In this document: piece after piece, positions 26,620 through 35,182 of the stretch
How the letters are laid out: the number at the start of each line of letters is the position of its first letter
Numbering within the stretch: the first letter of the stretch is position 1
DNA from: Chryseobacterium lactis
GTDB lineage: Bacteria > Bacteroidota > Bacteroidia > Flavobacteriales > Weeksellaceae
Reading direction: 5' to 3'
DNA: 64,000 bases
Assembly (NCBI RefSeq): GCF_003815875.1
Contig: NZ_CP033924.1
Coordinates: 5,022,001-5,086,000, forward strand
Notes under the pieces: model-generated
The model's input: only the letters and a program-made list of their open reading frames with translations
Databases searched by the model: none
Told to the model about the DNA's origin: nothing
Program-made: the position numbers and the translations under genes

Positions 26620-26883
26620 ATGACTATGAAAAAGATTATCTCAATTATTTCATCAATAATTACAATTTTAGCGGGAATTGTTTTTATGCACTCCTGTAGA
26701 CAGCAGGACGATGATCAGGCTTTAGAGCAGGACTTTAAGTTTGAAAAATCAATAAGTAAACTATCCAACAGAAATGCGGATAGTCTAAATCAAGTATCGA
26801 ATTCAGGTGAATTTGATGCGGCAGAAATTGACTATAAAGATCCACCTCCTAAAAATGGTGGACAGTGGAAAATCAAAAACTAA
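26620..26883 (+). CDS. Small lipoprotein, possible peptide precursor
   Basis: An 87-residue preprotein; ATG codons at 26620 and 26626 are both usable. A hydrophobic signal ends in a lipobox (FMHSC). The mature part of about 60 residues is acidic, then ends IDYKDPPPKNGGQWKIKN, a Pro/Gly-rich tail. It is divergent from the TPR-AraC regulator, with a 250-bp gap, and a hairpin follows 5 bp after the stop. I do not recognise a family with certainty. A short exported peptide beside a TPR-type sensor suggests a signalling pair, which is speculation. Confidence 0.6.
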   Translation: MTMKKIISIISSIITILAGIVFMHSCRQQDDDQALEQDFKFEKSISKLSNRNADSLNQVSNSGEFDAAEIDYKDPPPKNGGQWKIKN

Positions 26884-26888
26884 TCAAA

Positions 26889-26931
26889 CTGTTTGTATAT
26901 ATGCAGTGCGCAATGCATATATAACGAACAG
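26889..26931 (+). terminator. Long hairpin right after the small lipoprotein gene
   Basis: CTGTTTGTATATATGCA (26889-26905) pairs with TGCATATATAACGAACAG (26914-26931), one mismatch and one bulge, eight-base loop. There is no T tract after it, so it may be an RNA-stabilising 3' hairpin rather than a classical terminator. Confidence 0.4.
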
Positions 26932-27085
26932 ATCATGAGGTAAGTCAGAGGCATCTTTTCCAATGGTAATAGAAATTAAAAATTGCTTCCTTTGAGACAA
27001 ATTTATCCTTAAAATACCAATCACTGCCACATTTTGAAGGGTATCATATTACTTCTTTAAGTTTATCCATTAAAAATTATATTAT

Positions 27086-27523
27086 ATGGATATTTTACTT
27101 AAAAACCTCTCGTATTTTAGATCAAACCTTCAAGAATTACTATACACCAATTATCCTGAAAAGGCTTACGATTCTAAATTTATTTCTCAACGTTCAAATT
27201 GGGCTTTTAAAGCTTATGAAGGTGCTATTCAAGGTAAAAATACTGAAGAAGAAGCTGAGAGAATCGCAAATTCTATTCTTTTTGAAGCTCTATATTTTTC
27301 CAAGTTCAATACAATTTTTCAAGTTGTCACCTACGAATTCGACACCTTTTTTGTTGATGAAGAGATAAGACCATTTTCTCTAAAAATGCTGAATGTCTGC
27401 GATGATATATTTAAAAAATATGATCTAACGGATGACTTTGCGTATAGTACTGACTATGATTATCTTTATAACGATATCAAAGCTATTATTAGTGAATGGA
27501 TTAAAAAGAACTTGAATTTATAA
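27086..27523 (+). CDS. DUF1896-family protein
   Basis: A 145-residue soluble protein that I recognise as DUF1896, a family largely restricted to Bacteroidota mobile elements. The signature is SNWAFKAYEGAIQGKNTEEE, then NSILFEALYFSKFNTIFQVV and the end DDFAYSTDYDYLYNDI. Function is unknown. It often accompanies mobilisation genes, and here the T4CP gene follows after a terminator. Confidence 0.75.
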   Translation: MDILLKNLSYFRSNLQELLYTNYPEKAYDSKFISQRSNWAFKAYEGAIQGKNTEEEAERIANSILFEALYFSKFNTIFQVVTYEFDTFFVDEEIRPFSLKMLNVCDDIFKKYDLTDDFAYSTDYDYLYNDIKAIISEWIKKNLNL

Positions 27524-27570
27524 TCTCTAATAAAAAGCATCCTACATCACCTTATTGAAAATCCAAAGAA

Positions 27571-27603
27571 TTGCTACAGACCTGTTTGATAGCAGTTTTT
27601 TTA
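27571..27603 (+). terminator. Rho-independent terminator after DUF1896
   Basis: TTGCTA (27571-27576) and TAGCAG (27590-27595) form the base of a hairpin with inner AGA/TTT pairs, followed by seven or more T. It begins 48 bp after the stop. Confidence 0.65.
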
Positions 27604-27729
27604 TTATATGTTTTCGGTCAAAAACATAACTAATAATGCCAAATTAATCCTTAAAATTCCCTGAAAAGCCAATTTAATCAACGGATACAGATTCCCAATA
27701 ATTTCACTTGCAAATTTAATTTTTCAGAT

Positions 27730-29730
27730 ATGCAAGGAGATGATGATTTAAGAGGATTAGCAAAAATTATTGCTTTTATGAGGGCCGTAAGTATCGTTCT
27801 GATACTTATGCATTTTTATTGGTTTTGTTATAGTGCATTTGCAGACAAGGGCTGGAACATAGAGGTGGTCAACCGAATTTTAAGCAACTTCCAAAGGACG
27901 GCAGGTTTATTTTCACATACTCTTTATACGAAGGCTTTTGCATTCCTGCTTCTTGCATTAAGCTGCTTGGGAACGAAAGGAGTGAAAAATGAAAAAATTA
28001 CCTGGACAAAAATTAATACCATTTTATTAGTAGGATTTGTATTTTATTTTCTAAACACATCATTACTATTACTTTCTCCCGACATAGGCTTCTTTTTATA
28101 CATTCTTACGACAAGTATTGGATATATTTCATTGATGGTAGGTGGTATTTGGCTAAGCCGGCTTTTAAAGAACAATCTGATGGATGATGTCTTTAATAGC
28201 GAAAATGAAAGCTTCATGCAGGAAACCAAATTGATGGAGAACGAATATTCGGTAAACTTACCAACTAAATTCTATTATAAAGGAAAATGGAATGATGGAT
28301 GGATCAACATTGTTAACCCTTTTCGTGCGACAATCGTACTGGGAACCCCCGGATCGGGAAAATCATATGCCGTCGTCAATAATTTTATCAAACAGCATAT
28401 TGAGAAGGGTTTTGCGATGTATATCTATGACTTTAAATTCCCAGATCTCTCAACTATAGCATATAATCACCTGTTAAGGAATACTCACTGCTACAAGGTA
28501 AAACCAAAGTTCTATGTAATCAATTTTGATAATCCCCGCGAAAGTCACAGAAGTAACCCAATCAATCCCAAATTTATGACGGACATCTCTGATGCATATG
28601 AGTCTGCGTACACAATTATGCTGAACCTCAATAGGTCCTGGATAACTAAGCAGGGCGAATTTTTTGTCGATTCACCAATAATATTATTAGCTGCAATTAT
28701 TTGGTATCTGAAAATTTATGATAATGGCAGATATTGTACTTTCCCACATGCTATAGAGCTTTTAAACAAAAAGTATGAGGATATATTTACCATATTGACT
28801 TCATATCCAGAACTGGAAAACTATATCTCTCCCTTTATGGATGCTTGGGAGGGCGGCGCCCAGGACCAATTGCAGGGACAAATTGCTTCCGCAAAAATTC
28901 CTTTATCAAGAATGATCAGCCCGCAATTATACTGGGTTATGTCAGGCGACGACTTCACTCTAGATCTCAATAATCCAAAGGAACCAAAAATACTATGTGT
29001 TGGCAACAACCCGGATCGTCAAAATATTTATTCGGCTGCTTTAGGATTGTATAATTCTCGTATTATTAAACTAATTTCTAAAAAGGATCAACTTAAATGT
29101 TCCATTATCATTGATGAGTTACCTACAATATATATACGTGGACTGGATTACATTTCCTACGCCAGATCCCTAAAAATTTCGTCTCTCTTTGGTATTCAGG
29201 ACTTCTCGCAGCTAACCAGAGATTATGGTGATAAAGAAAGTAAAGTGATACAAAACTTGGTAGGTAATATAGTAAGTGGTCTGGTTGTTGGAGAGACTGC
29301 AAAGACTCTTTCTGATCGTTTTGGAAAGGTCTTGCAGAAAAGGCAAAGCATGACAATAAACCGTAATGACAAATCGACATCCATTTCCACACAACTTGAC
29401 AGTTTAATTCCTGCGTCGAAGATCAGCACCTTAACCCAAGGAATGTTCGTGGGATCAGTTGCAGACAACTTCGATGAACGCATTGATCAGAAAATATTTC
29501 ATGCCCAGATTGTCGTGGACAATAAAAAGGTTGCAGCAGAGACAAAATCATATCAAAAAATACCCGAAATCACCAAGTTTATTGATGAAAATGGTAATGA
29601 CAATATGCAAGAAGTAATTGATGGGAATTACAAACAGATCAAAGCCGACATTAACGGAATTATTGAACGGGAATTAGATCGTATAAGTAATGATCCATCT
29701 TTATCTCATTTGATAAAAAAGGAATCTTAG
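27730..29730 (+). CDS. mobC: Type IV coupling protein (MobC/TraG type, YWFCY domain)
   Basis: A 666-residue conjugation ATPase that brings the relaxase-DNA complex to the transfer channel. The N-terminus has the YWFCY signature at residues 30-34, followed by membrane segments to about 150. The ATPase domain shows Walker A GTPGSGKS (205-212) and Walker B SIIIDE (458-463). In CTnDOT-type elements this gene normally follows mobA-mobB on the same strand; here the relaxase pair lies 19 kb away on the opposite strand, with cargo between. The upstream spacer (27640-27729) looks like its promoter region. Confidence 0.9.
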   Translation: MQGDDDLRGLAKIIAFMRAVSIVLILMHFYWFCYSAFADKGWNIEVVNRILSNFQRTAGLFSHTLYTKAFAFLLLALSCLGTKGVKNEKITWTKINTILLVGFVFYFLNTSLLLLSPDIGFFLYILTTSIGYISLMVGGIWLSRLLKNNLMDDVFNSENESFMQETKLMENEYSVNLPTKFYYKGKWNDGWINIVNPFRATIVLGTPGSGKSYAVVNNFIKQHIEKGFAMYIYDFKFPDLSTIAYNHLLRNTHCYKVKPKFYVINFDNPRESHRSNPINPKFMTDISDAYESAYTIMLNLNRSWITKQGEFFVDSPIILLAAIIWYLKIYDNGRYCTFPHAIELLNKKYEDIFTILTSYPELENYISPFMDAWEGGAQDQLQGQIASAKIPLSRMISPQLYWVMSGDDFTLDLNNPKEPKILCVGNNPDRQNIYSAALGLYNSRIIKLISKKDQLKCSIIIDELPTIYIRGLDYISYARSLKISSLFGIQDFSQLTRDYGDKESKVIQNLVGNIVSGLVVGETAKTLSDRFGKVLQKRQSMTINRNDKSTSISTQLDSLIPASKISTLTQGMFVGSVADNFDERIDQKIFHAQIVVDNKKVAAETKSYQKIPEITKFIDENGNDNMQEVIDGNYKQIKADINGIIERELDRISNDPSLSHLIKKES

Positions 29731-29861
29731 GATATTGAAGGGTTAATATAACAAAGATTAATTTTATTTTTTTCTTAGAAAATCAAAATTATTTCATTAC
29801 TTAGTAAAATATTGGATTTTCTTTTCTATAAGAAATTTGTTATACTAACTGGCCAATAATT

Positions 29862-30644
29862 ATGAACACTTATTTATTAGCATTGGTAGAAAGTACGTTA
29901 AAGGACGCGATTGAAGAGTTTTCAAAACTTCATTGGGTCTCTCCTGCATTTCACGCTAACAAAATTGATGTGATTCAACTGCAGTTGAATAAACTCATGG
30001 ATTACTACATTGAATTTTTTCAAAAAACCGGATTTCTGCCCAAAGATTTGGATTTAGTAAAAAAATCTTGCCTTATTGAACGAAGAATAAAGGATTTCGA
30101 TAAAGCACAAGAAGATGAAATTTTATCTGGTTTATCCTTTGTTATTGAAGAAATCGAAGATGATGTCAAAAACCGCATTATTCCCATTCACACCCAATAT
30201 CCTAAAACCCATAATTTAGCCCTATTGACAGGAATTGCAGCGACTGACTCCTATGGAAAAACGATTAGATTTCTGCTTCATGAATTTGAAATACCGAGAA
30301 TTTTAATTGATATAATTGCGCAGGATCTTGATTATATTGGAAGGCTTCTTGATCTGTATGATGCAAAGGTAAGAAGTTCGTTAAAAGACTTTGTAACATC
30401 ATTTAATCGTAATTATAAGAAGTTCCAGAAAGACTGTAAGATTTATCTAGAGGATACTTTTTATCAATTTTATATCAAACTAAAGATGATCGGGGCAAAC
30501 CGTGATATTCTTTTTTCGGATATGAACAAAAAGGAAATTGCTTATAATAATCAATTTGGAGATTATTTAAACCTCTACAGAATATATAATCAACATTATA
30601 AAATCGTGCTGGATGACTTACCCAGATTCAAACAAATATTATAG
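29862..30644 (+). CDS. Hypothetical helical protein between T4CP and module B
   Basis: A 260-residue protein with no signal peptide or membrane segment. It is predicted almost entirely helical from sequence (e.g. LQLNKLMDYYIEFFQKTGFL, SGLSFVIEEIEDDVKNRI). I first compared it with RteC because of size and helical content, but the RteC central signature is missing. It stands alone with a clear terminator at 30656. I do not recognise a family. Confidence 0.6.
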   Translation: MNTYLLALVESTLKDAIEEFSKLHWVSPAFHANKIDVIQLQLNKLMDYYIEFFQKTGFLPKDLDLVKKSCLIERRIKDFDKAQEDEILSGLSFVIEEIEDDVKNRIIPIHTQYPKTHNLALLTGIAATDSYGKTIRFLLHEFEIPRILIDIIAQDLDYIGRLLDLYDAKVRSSLKDFVTSFNRNYKKFQKDCKIYLEDTFYQFYIKLKMIGANRDILFSDMNKKEIAYNNQFGDYLNLYRIYNQHYKIVLDDLPRFKQIL

Positions 30645-30655
30645 TATCGATAATT

Positions 30656-30680
30656 AAATTCCTATTAGTAGGAATTTTTT
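30656..30680 (+). terminator. Rho-independent terminator of the 29862 gene
   Basis: AAATTCCTA (30656-30664) / TAGGAATTT (30669-30677), tight four-base loop, run of T to 30680. It starts 12 bp after the stop. Confidence 0.85.
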
Positions 30681-30784
30681 ATAATAAAAAAGCATTTATT
30701 TGAAATACATTAGCTCATTCAAGATATTTTTTTTCAAGAAAGGTTTTTGAAATTTGGTTATAGATAATCATTAAACCGATTGTG

Positions 30785-32377
30785 ATGAAAAAATATTTTG
30801 CAAAAGACTATGCAAGTATTGTAGCTTATTTCATAGCGCTGCTTTTTGTATATGCAGCTATGAGTAAACTTTTGGATTTTGAAAATTTCCAGGTTCAACT
30901 CGCGCAATCCCCACTGTTGAGTGCCTATGCCGGATTTATTTCCTATGCCGTAATTATAGTTGAATTTGCGTTGGCAGTTTATGTCTGTGTTCCAGATTAT
31001 CAATTATTTGCGTTATATGGCTCTTTGGGTTTAATGACAGCTTTTACTATCTATATTTATCTGATAATAAATTATAGTGATTTTGTTCCGTGTTCATGCG
31101 GCGGAATATTAGAAAAATTAGGGTGGACTGAACACCTGATTTTTAATATCGTGGTCGTGATACTAATTTTTACAGCAATTCTTTACAGGGAAAGAAAACA
31201 GAATCCACAAAATCGACTGATCTTACCCATATCCAAATCTATTGCCATAAGTATTGTCAGTTGTGGAATTGTTGTATGCTTATTTTTAAGTTCCGAACAC
31301 ATTATTAAGCAGGAGAATAATTTTACAAGGCGATTTGTACCGCATCCACTTGTTAAAGAACAGATTTATGACCTGGGAGTAAATTCTTACTACTTTGCTG
31401 GGTTGGAGGATGGAAATATCTATTTGGGAAATACAACTGCACCGCTTTTCATAACAAAAATTGACACCGCACTAAGAGGGATGTCAGATATAAAGGTAAA
31501 ATTGGACAATAAAAATCATGTATTCCGAAACTTAAAGTTAACAATCCGTAAACCATATTATTATATGTACGATGGTTCTGTACCAGTAATTTATCAAGGG
31601 AAGTTGGAGGACTCATTAGCAAAAACAATAAGCTTTGGTGATGCATATTTTAATCAGCTTGCCATACTTGATTCAATGCGATTTGCCATTAGAACTCAGC
31701 GGAGGTCTGATAAACGGTATATTCTAGCCTCACTGGATTTAGATAAAAATAAAAAACTGGAATTGCAACCGGATATTTTAGAAAAACAGATTGACGGAAT
31801 TTTTGATGTGGATGGAATTTTGAGTTCTGATAGTCAGAGCGGAAAACTGGTCTACACCTATGTCTATCGCAACCAGTACATTGTGATGGATAACAATTTC
31901 AAGATATTGAATCGTCTAAATACCATTGATACAACAAGCCGTGCAAAAATTTCTGTAGTACGTTTATCCAATGGCAATAATAAAATGAGTGCTCCGCCTT
32001 TTAGCGTAAATAAAGGTTCACTGGTTTCGGGTAATTTATTATTTAATCAATCCAACCTGAAAGGCAAACATGAGCCCTCAAAATCCTGGAAAACATCTTC
32101 CATAATTGATGTATACAGCACTGATCAACAGCAATATATTGGTAGTTTTTACATTCGACATAAAAATAATATACCAATGTCTGCAATGATCGTTCAGGAC
32201 AACAACCTTTTCGTCCTTATTGGAAATGAACTTGTTCGTTATAAAATCCGGGATGGTGCTTTTGACGTGAATTCAAAACGAAACAGGCCGCTCAGGGAGC
32301 AGCCTGTTGATAAGGAACCCAAAAAAGGGATTGCCGAAAACCTTGAAAAGATTAGGCATAAACCAATAAACACTTAA
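30785..32377 (+). CDS. MauE/DoxX membrane domain fused to a large exported domain (module B)
   Basis: A 530-residue protein from the ATG at 30785; a GTG one codon earlier is also in frame. Residues 1-140 match the MauE-type protein of module A: four membrane segments and VPCSCGG (Cys103, Cys105) before the last one. A fifth hydrophobic segment (about 153-173) leads into a region of about 350 residues of repeated beta-strand patterns (YYMYDGSVPVIYQG, YRNQYIVMDNNFKILNRL, DNNLFVLIGNELVRYKI), suggestive of a beta-propeller. The small secreted protein gene starts two bases after its stop, so the two are coupled. A fused MauE-propeller is unusual compared with the stand-alone MauE in module A. Confidence 0.8.
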   Translation: MKKYFAKDYASIVAYFIALLFVYAAMSKLLDFENFQVQLAQSPLLSAYAGFISYAVIIVEFALAVYVCVPDYQLFALYGSLGLMTAFTIYIYLIINYSDFVPCSCGGILEKLGWTEHLIFNIVVVILIFTAILYRERKQNPQNRLILPISKSIAISIVSCGIVVCLFLSSEHIIKQENNFTRRFVPHPLVKEQIYDLGVNSYYFAGLEDGNIYLGNTTAPLFITKIDTALRGMSDIKVKLDNKNHVFRNLKLTIRKPYYYMYDGSVPVIYQGKLEDSLAKTISFGDAYFNQLAILDSMRFAIRTQRRSDKRYILASLDLDKNKKLELQPDILEKQIDGIFDVDGILSSDSQSGKLVYTYVYRNQYIVMDNNFKILNRLNTIDTTSRAKISVVRLSNGNNKMSAPPFSVNKGSLVSGNLLFNQSNLKGKHEPSKSWKTSSIIDVYSTDQQQYIGSFYIRHKNNIPMSAMIVQDNNLFVLIGNELVRYKIRDGAFDVNSKRNRPLREQPVDKEPKKGIAENLEKIRHKPINT

Positions 32378-32378
32378 T

Positions 32379-32639
32379 ATGAAAAAAATATTATTGCCAG
32401 CACTTATTGTAGCAATGGGTGCAGGCGCAGCTTTCGCTACCAATTTGGCAAGTAAAGCCTCTAAAGTAATTCCGACTTATCGTATTGATGAGAATAACAA
32501 ATGTGTTCAGGTACAACAAGATTGTAATGCCACAAGCGGATTTGTTTGTACTTGGGATGGAGACGGTACTTCGCGTTTACATGAGTTTATGGATAGTGAA
32601 ACACAATGTTCACAAGAACTATTCAGAACTACTCCATAA
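32379..32639 (+). CDS. Small secreted Cys-containing protein (DUF6520-like) of module B
   Basis: An 86-residue preprotein. The signal peptide (MKKILLPALIVAMGAGAAFA) has the same build as those of the module A proteins. The mature part (about 65 residues) has four Cys (NKCVQVQQDC, FVCTW, TQCSQ) where the module A proteins have two. It is translated directly after the MauE-propeller gene and ends in a strong terminator. It occupies the same place as the two-Cys proteins at 15117 and 15793. Confidence 0.75.
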   Translation: MKKILLPALIVAMGAGAAFATNLASKASKVIPTYRIDENNKCVQVQQDCNATSGFVCTWDGDGTSRLHEFMDSETQCSQELFRTTP

Positions 32640-32647
32640 GTTCGAAG

Positions 32648-32678
32648 AGAAGGCGCTTAAAAAGGCGCCTTCTTTTTT
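32648..32678 (+). terminator. Terminator overlapping the end of the convergent peptidase gene
   Basis: AGAAGGCGC (32648-32656) / GCGCCTTCT (32665-32673) with an eight-base loop and a T tract at 32673-32678. The minus-strand peptidase stop codon (32657-32659) lies in the loop, and the peptidase's last codons form one arm. The minus strand has no T tract after the hairpin. Confidence 0.8.
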
Positions 32679-35182
32679 ATTTGCTTATTGATCCATGGAA
32701 CATCTTTTATATCTTTCAGAAAATAATCGAACCATTCTAAGATCTTTTCGTCCCTGTCTTTCTCCTCGAGAGGATGATGGAGAAAATCGTGATTACCATT
32801 TTTATATAAAAGGGCTATCACCTGTTTTTGATAACGTCTAAGACCAATATAAAATTCCATAACCTGGTCCAATGGCACGTTTTCATCCTTCTTTCCTCCC
32901 CATAATAAAATTGGTGATTTGACATTTTCAACATTTAAAATAGGACTATTCAGTAAATATTTTTCTTTATCTTCAGCCACTGAGTCTCCCATCTTGAACT
33001 GCCCAGTTTCATAAAAGAAATAAAACGGTTTAACATACTGATAACTATAAGAATGGTAACTGCTGATCAGATCACTGAAACCTGCTCCTGATACATATGT
33101 CTTAAAGCGCTGCGATTGTGTGGCGATGAAATTGGTTTCATAACCACCATACGAATGTCCTAAAAGCGCGATTCTATCCTGATCAATTAGAGGGTTTTTC
33201 AATAAAGCATCCAGCGCGCTATTTACGCATTCTAAAGCTGACATGCCGGGGCCATCCTTGCCTTGTTCTATATCGGGGAGATATACAAAATACCCTCGTT
33301 CCAATAAAGTCCTGATCTGGAATCCTACAGGTGATACATTATTTGGAGAAAGATAATCATTGCTTAAAGTCCGTTGTACCTGATAGATATGGACTACCAT
33401 TGGATATTTTCCCTTTGGATCATAGTCTATTGGATAGTATAAAATACCCCTTAGATTTTTTCCAACAGCTTTGAAATTATAAATTTTCTGTTTGATCTTT
33501 TGTGCTTCAACATCCTTAATTCCGGCATTGAACAATTTATTTTTATGTCCATTGACATAGGAATACAATGTAGGAGGCTGGTTGAAATTTCTTTCCAACG
33601 TATAAAAGGATGTCATATTTCTGTTGAAAAGTAGATGATCAGAGTCAATCCTGTTTTCTGTTTCCGGTACAACCTCTTTCCATTTTCCCTTGCGGTACAT
33701 ATTGTAAAAAGTTTTATTTGAATAATTATCATATACTTCCAGCAATATGGAATCTTCCGGTAAAAATGAATTTAATGTACTTTCACCAAATTCGTTAGTT
33801 TGATTTTTAATTTCAACTTTTTTTCCTTTTGCAATGCCCAAAGCGGTCAACTTCTTTCTATTGATGTCATATTTCCAGAGGTCGTCACTGCTTTCAAAAT
33901 AAATTTGATTGCTGTTTGCCGTAAAAACAGGTTTTTCAAGACCAAATTTTTCTATTAAGGCTTCTCTCTTGCCCGAAGTACTGAACAAGGACCAATTTTT
34001 ACCATCATTGCTCGCTAGGAACAACCTGCCATTCTTGGAACAAAAAAACCTATTTCCCACAAAGTCGGGTCTCCAACCTTTTGTTAAAGTAGGTATTTGT
34101 TTTAAGCTGCCGATTGCTGTTAAACTTTCTGTTGATATATCAAATATATAGGCATCATTGATATCTGGCGTAAACGTATTAAAATTGTAATCTTTTCTAG
34201 GTAGATAGGTCAGAAAATATCGAGCATTATTTAAAGATTCAAGTACATGGTTCTCCTGAATTTTTAATGACTGCAGTTTATTCGCTATCGTATCCCATAA
34301 CCAGTATTCGTTATTTACGTACATTCTTTTATGTAGGTTGACAAATGGATCATTGCCATACCATATGTCAACCAAGGAAGACTGCTCTTCGGAGAATCTT
34401 ACCCTTGAATTGATGAGAAAGTACTTTCCATTTTGAATTTCCGTCAAACTTAATTCTGATTTGCTTGGAACGTTTAATTGAATTACCTTTTTATAGTCAT
34501 GTTCTGAATCGAGTATAGTCAATTGATTATGTCCTTTCTGAATCTGAACTTCTGTAATGAGTAGCTGTTTGCCTGATGGCGTAAGTTCGATCTTTGATAT
34601 TCGATTTTCTGTTGAATATACAATTTCTTGTCTTTTACCCGTTGTTTCAAGGATCTTGGCTTTTCCTTCACTCTGCCTTACAACATATAGCTTACTTTTT
34701 GAGTCTGTTGCCATAAGACCATCAATGTCTGCCATTTCCTGTAGCTGATTGCCCGTCAGATCATAAAAAATAAGGTGCTTATCTCTGGAGTAAATGGCAT
34801 ATCTATTTAAATTATCCAGCCGATAATAATTGCTGGCATTATTATATTGGTATATTTTACCAGTCTTAAGGTTCAGAAACTGTAATTGATCGGCTTTTCT
34901 CCCAAAAACCCCTTCTTCATTAAGAAAGTCCAAAACTCCCGTCGATACAATTTTATGTATTGTCTTGTCCTTTGTGCTAACAACATAAGCCGAATCACCA
35001 CCAAGTTTATACTGCTTATTGATTCCTATCCATGTTCCTTCAGATGAAATCTTGGGAACCCCGCCCAATGTTGCAAATTTTGCCTTCCATTGGGTTAAGG
35101 TATCCCCCTGCTGTTGAGCAGGTATAAATATGAAGCCGTTAAGAATTATGGAAACCAGTAAATATTTGATCTTAATAGCCAT
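32657..35182 (-). CDS. S9-family (prolyl oligopeptidase-like) exported peptidase (module B)
   Basis: An 841-residue serine peptidase with a signal peptide (MAIKIKYLLVSIILNGFIFI). The N-terminal 570 residues are propeller-like beta repeats. The C-terminal alpha/beta-hydrolase domain has the nucleophile Ser677 in GHSYGGY, the acid Asp766 (WGGKKDENVP) and His798 (GNHDFLHH), a complete S9 triad. S9 enzymes cut or trim short peptides. The start codon overlaps the susD end by 11 bp, so it is translationally coupled as last gene of the module B operon. It takes the slot of the thioredoxin-like protein of module A. Confidence 0.9.
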   Translation of the reverse strand: MAIKIKYLLVSIILNGFIFIPAQQQGDTLTQWKAKFATLGGVPKISSEGTWIGINKQYKLGGDSAYVVSTKDKTIHKIVSTGVLDFLNEEGVFGRKADQLQFLNLKTGKIYQYNNASNYYRLDNLNRYAIYSRDKHLIFYDLTGNQLQEMADIDGLMATDSKSKLYVVRQSEGKAKILETTGKRQEIVYSTENRISKIELTPSGKQLLITEVQIQKGHNQLTILDSEHDYKKVIQLNVPSKSELSLTEIQNGKYFLINSRVRFSEEQSSLVDIWYGNDPFVNLHKRMYVNNEYWLWDTIANKLQSLKIQENHVLESLNNARYFLTYLPRKDYNFNTFTPDINDAYIFDISTESLTAIGSLKQIPTLTKGWRPDFVGNRFFCSKNGRLFLASNDGKNWSLFSTSGKREALIEKFGLEKPVFTANSNQIYFESSDDLWKYDINRKKLTALGIAKGKKVEIKNQTNEFGESTLNSFLPEDSILLEVYDNYSNKTFYNMYRKGKWKEVVPETENRIDSDHLLFNRNMTSFYTLERNFNQPPTLYSYVNGHKNKLFNAGIKDVEAQKIKQKIYNFKAVGKNLRGILYYPIDYDPKGKYPMVVHIYQVQRTLSNDYLSPNNVSPVGFQIRTLLERGYFVYLPDIEQGKDGPGMSALECVNSALDALLKNPLIDQDRIALLGHSYGGYETNFIATQSQRFKTYVSGAGFSDLISSYHSYSYQYVKPFYFFYETGQFKMGDSVAEDKEKYLLNSPILNVENVKSPILLWGGKKDENVPLDQVMEFYIGLRRYQKQVIALLYKNGNHDFLHHPLEEKDRDEKILEWFDYFLKDIKDVPWINKQIKKKAPF

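Noticed and set aside
29862..30644. Second RteC-like gene
   Set aside because: Similar size and helical content, but the RteC central signature seen at 9263-10111 is absent.
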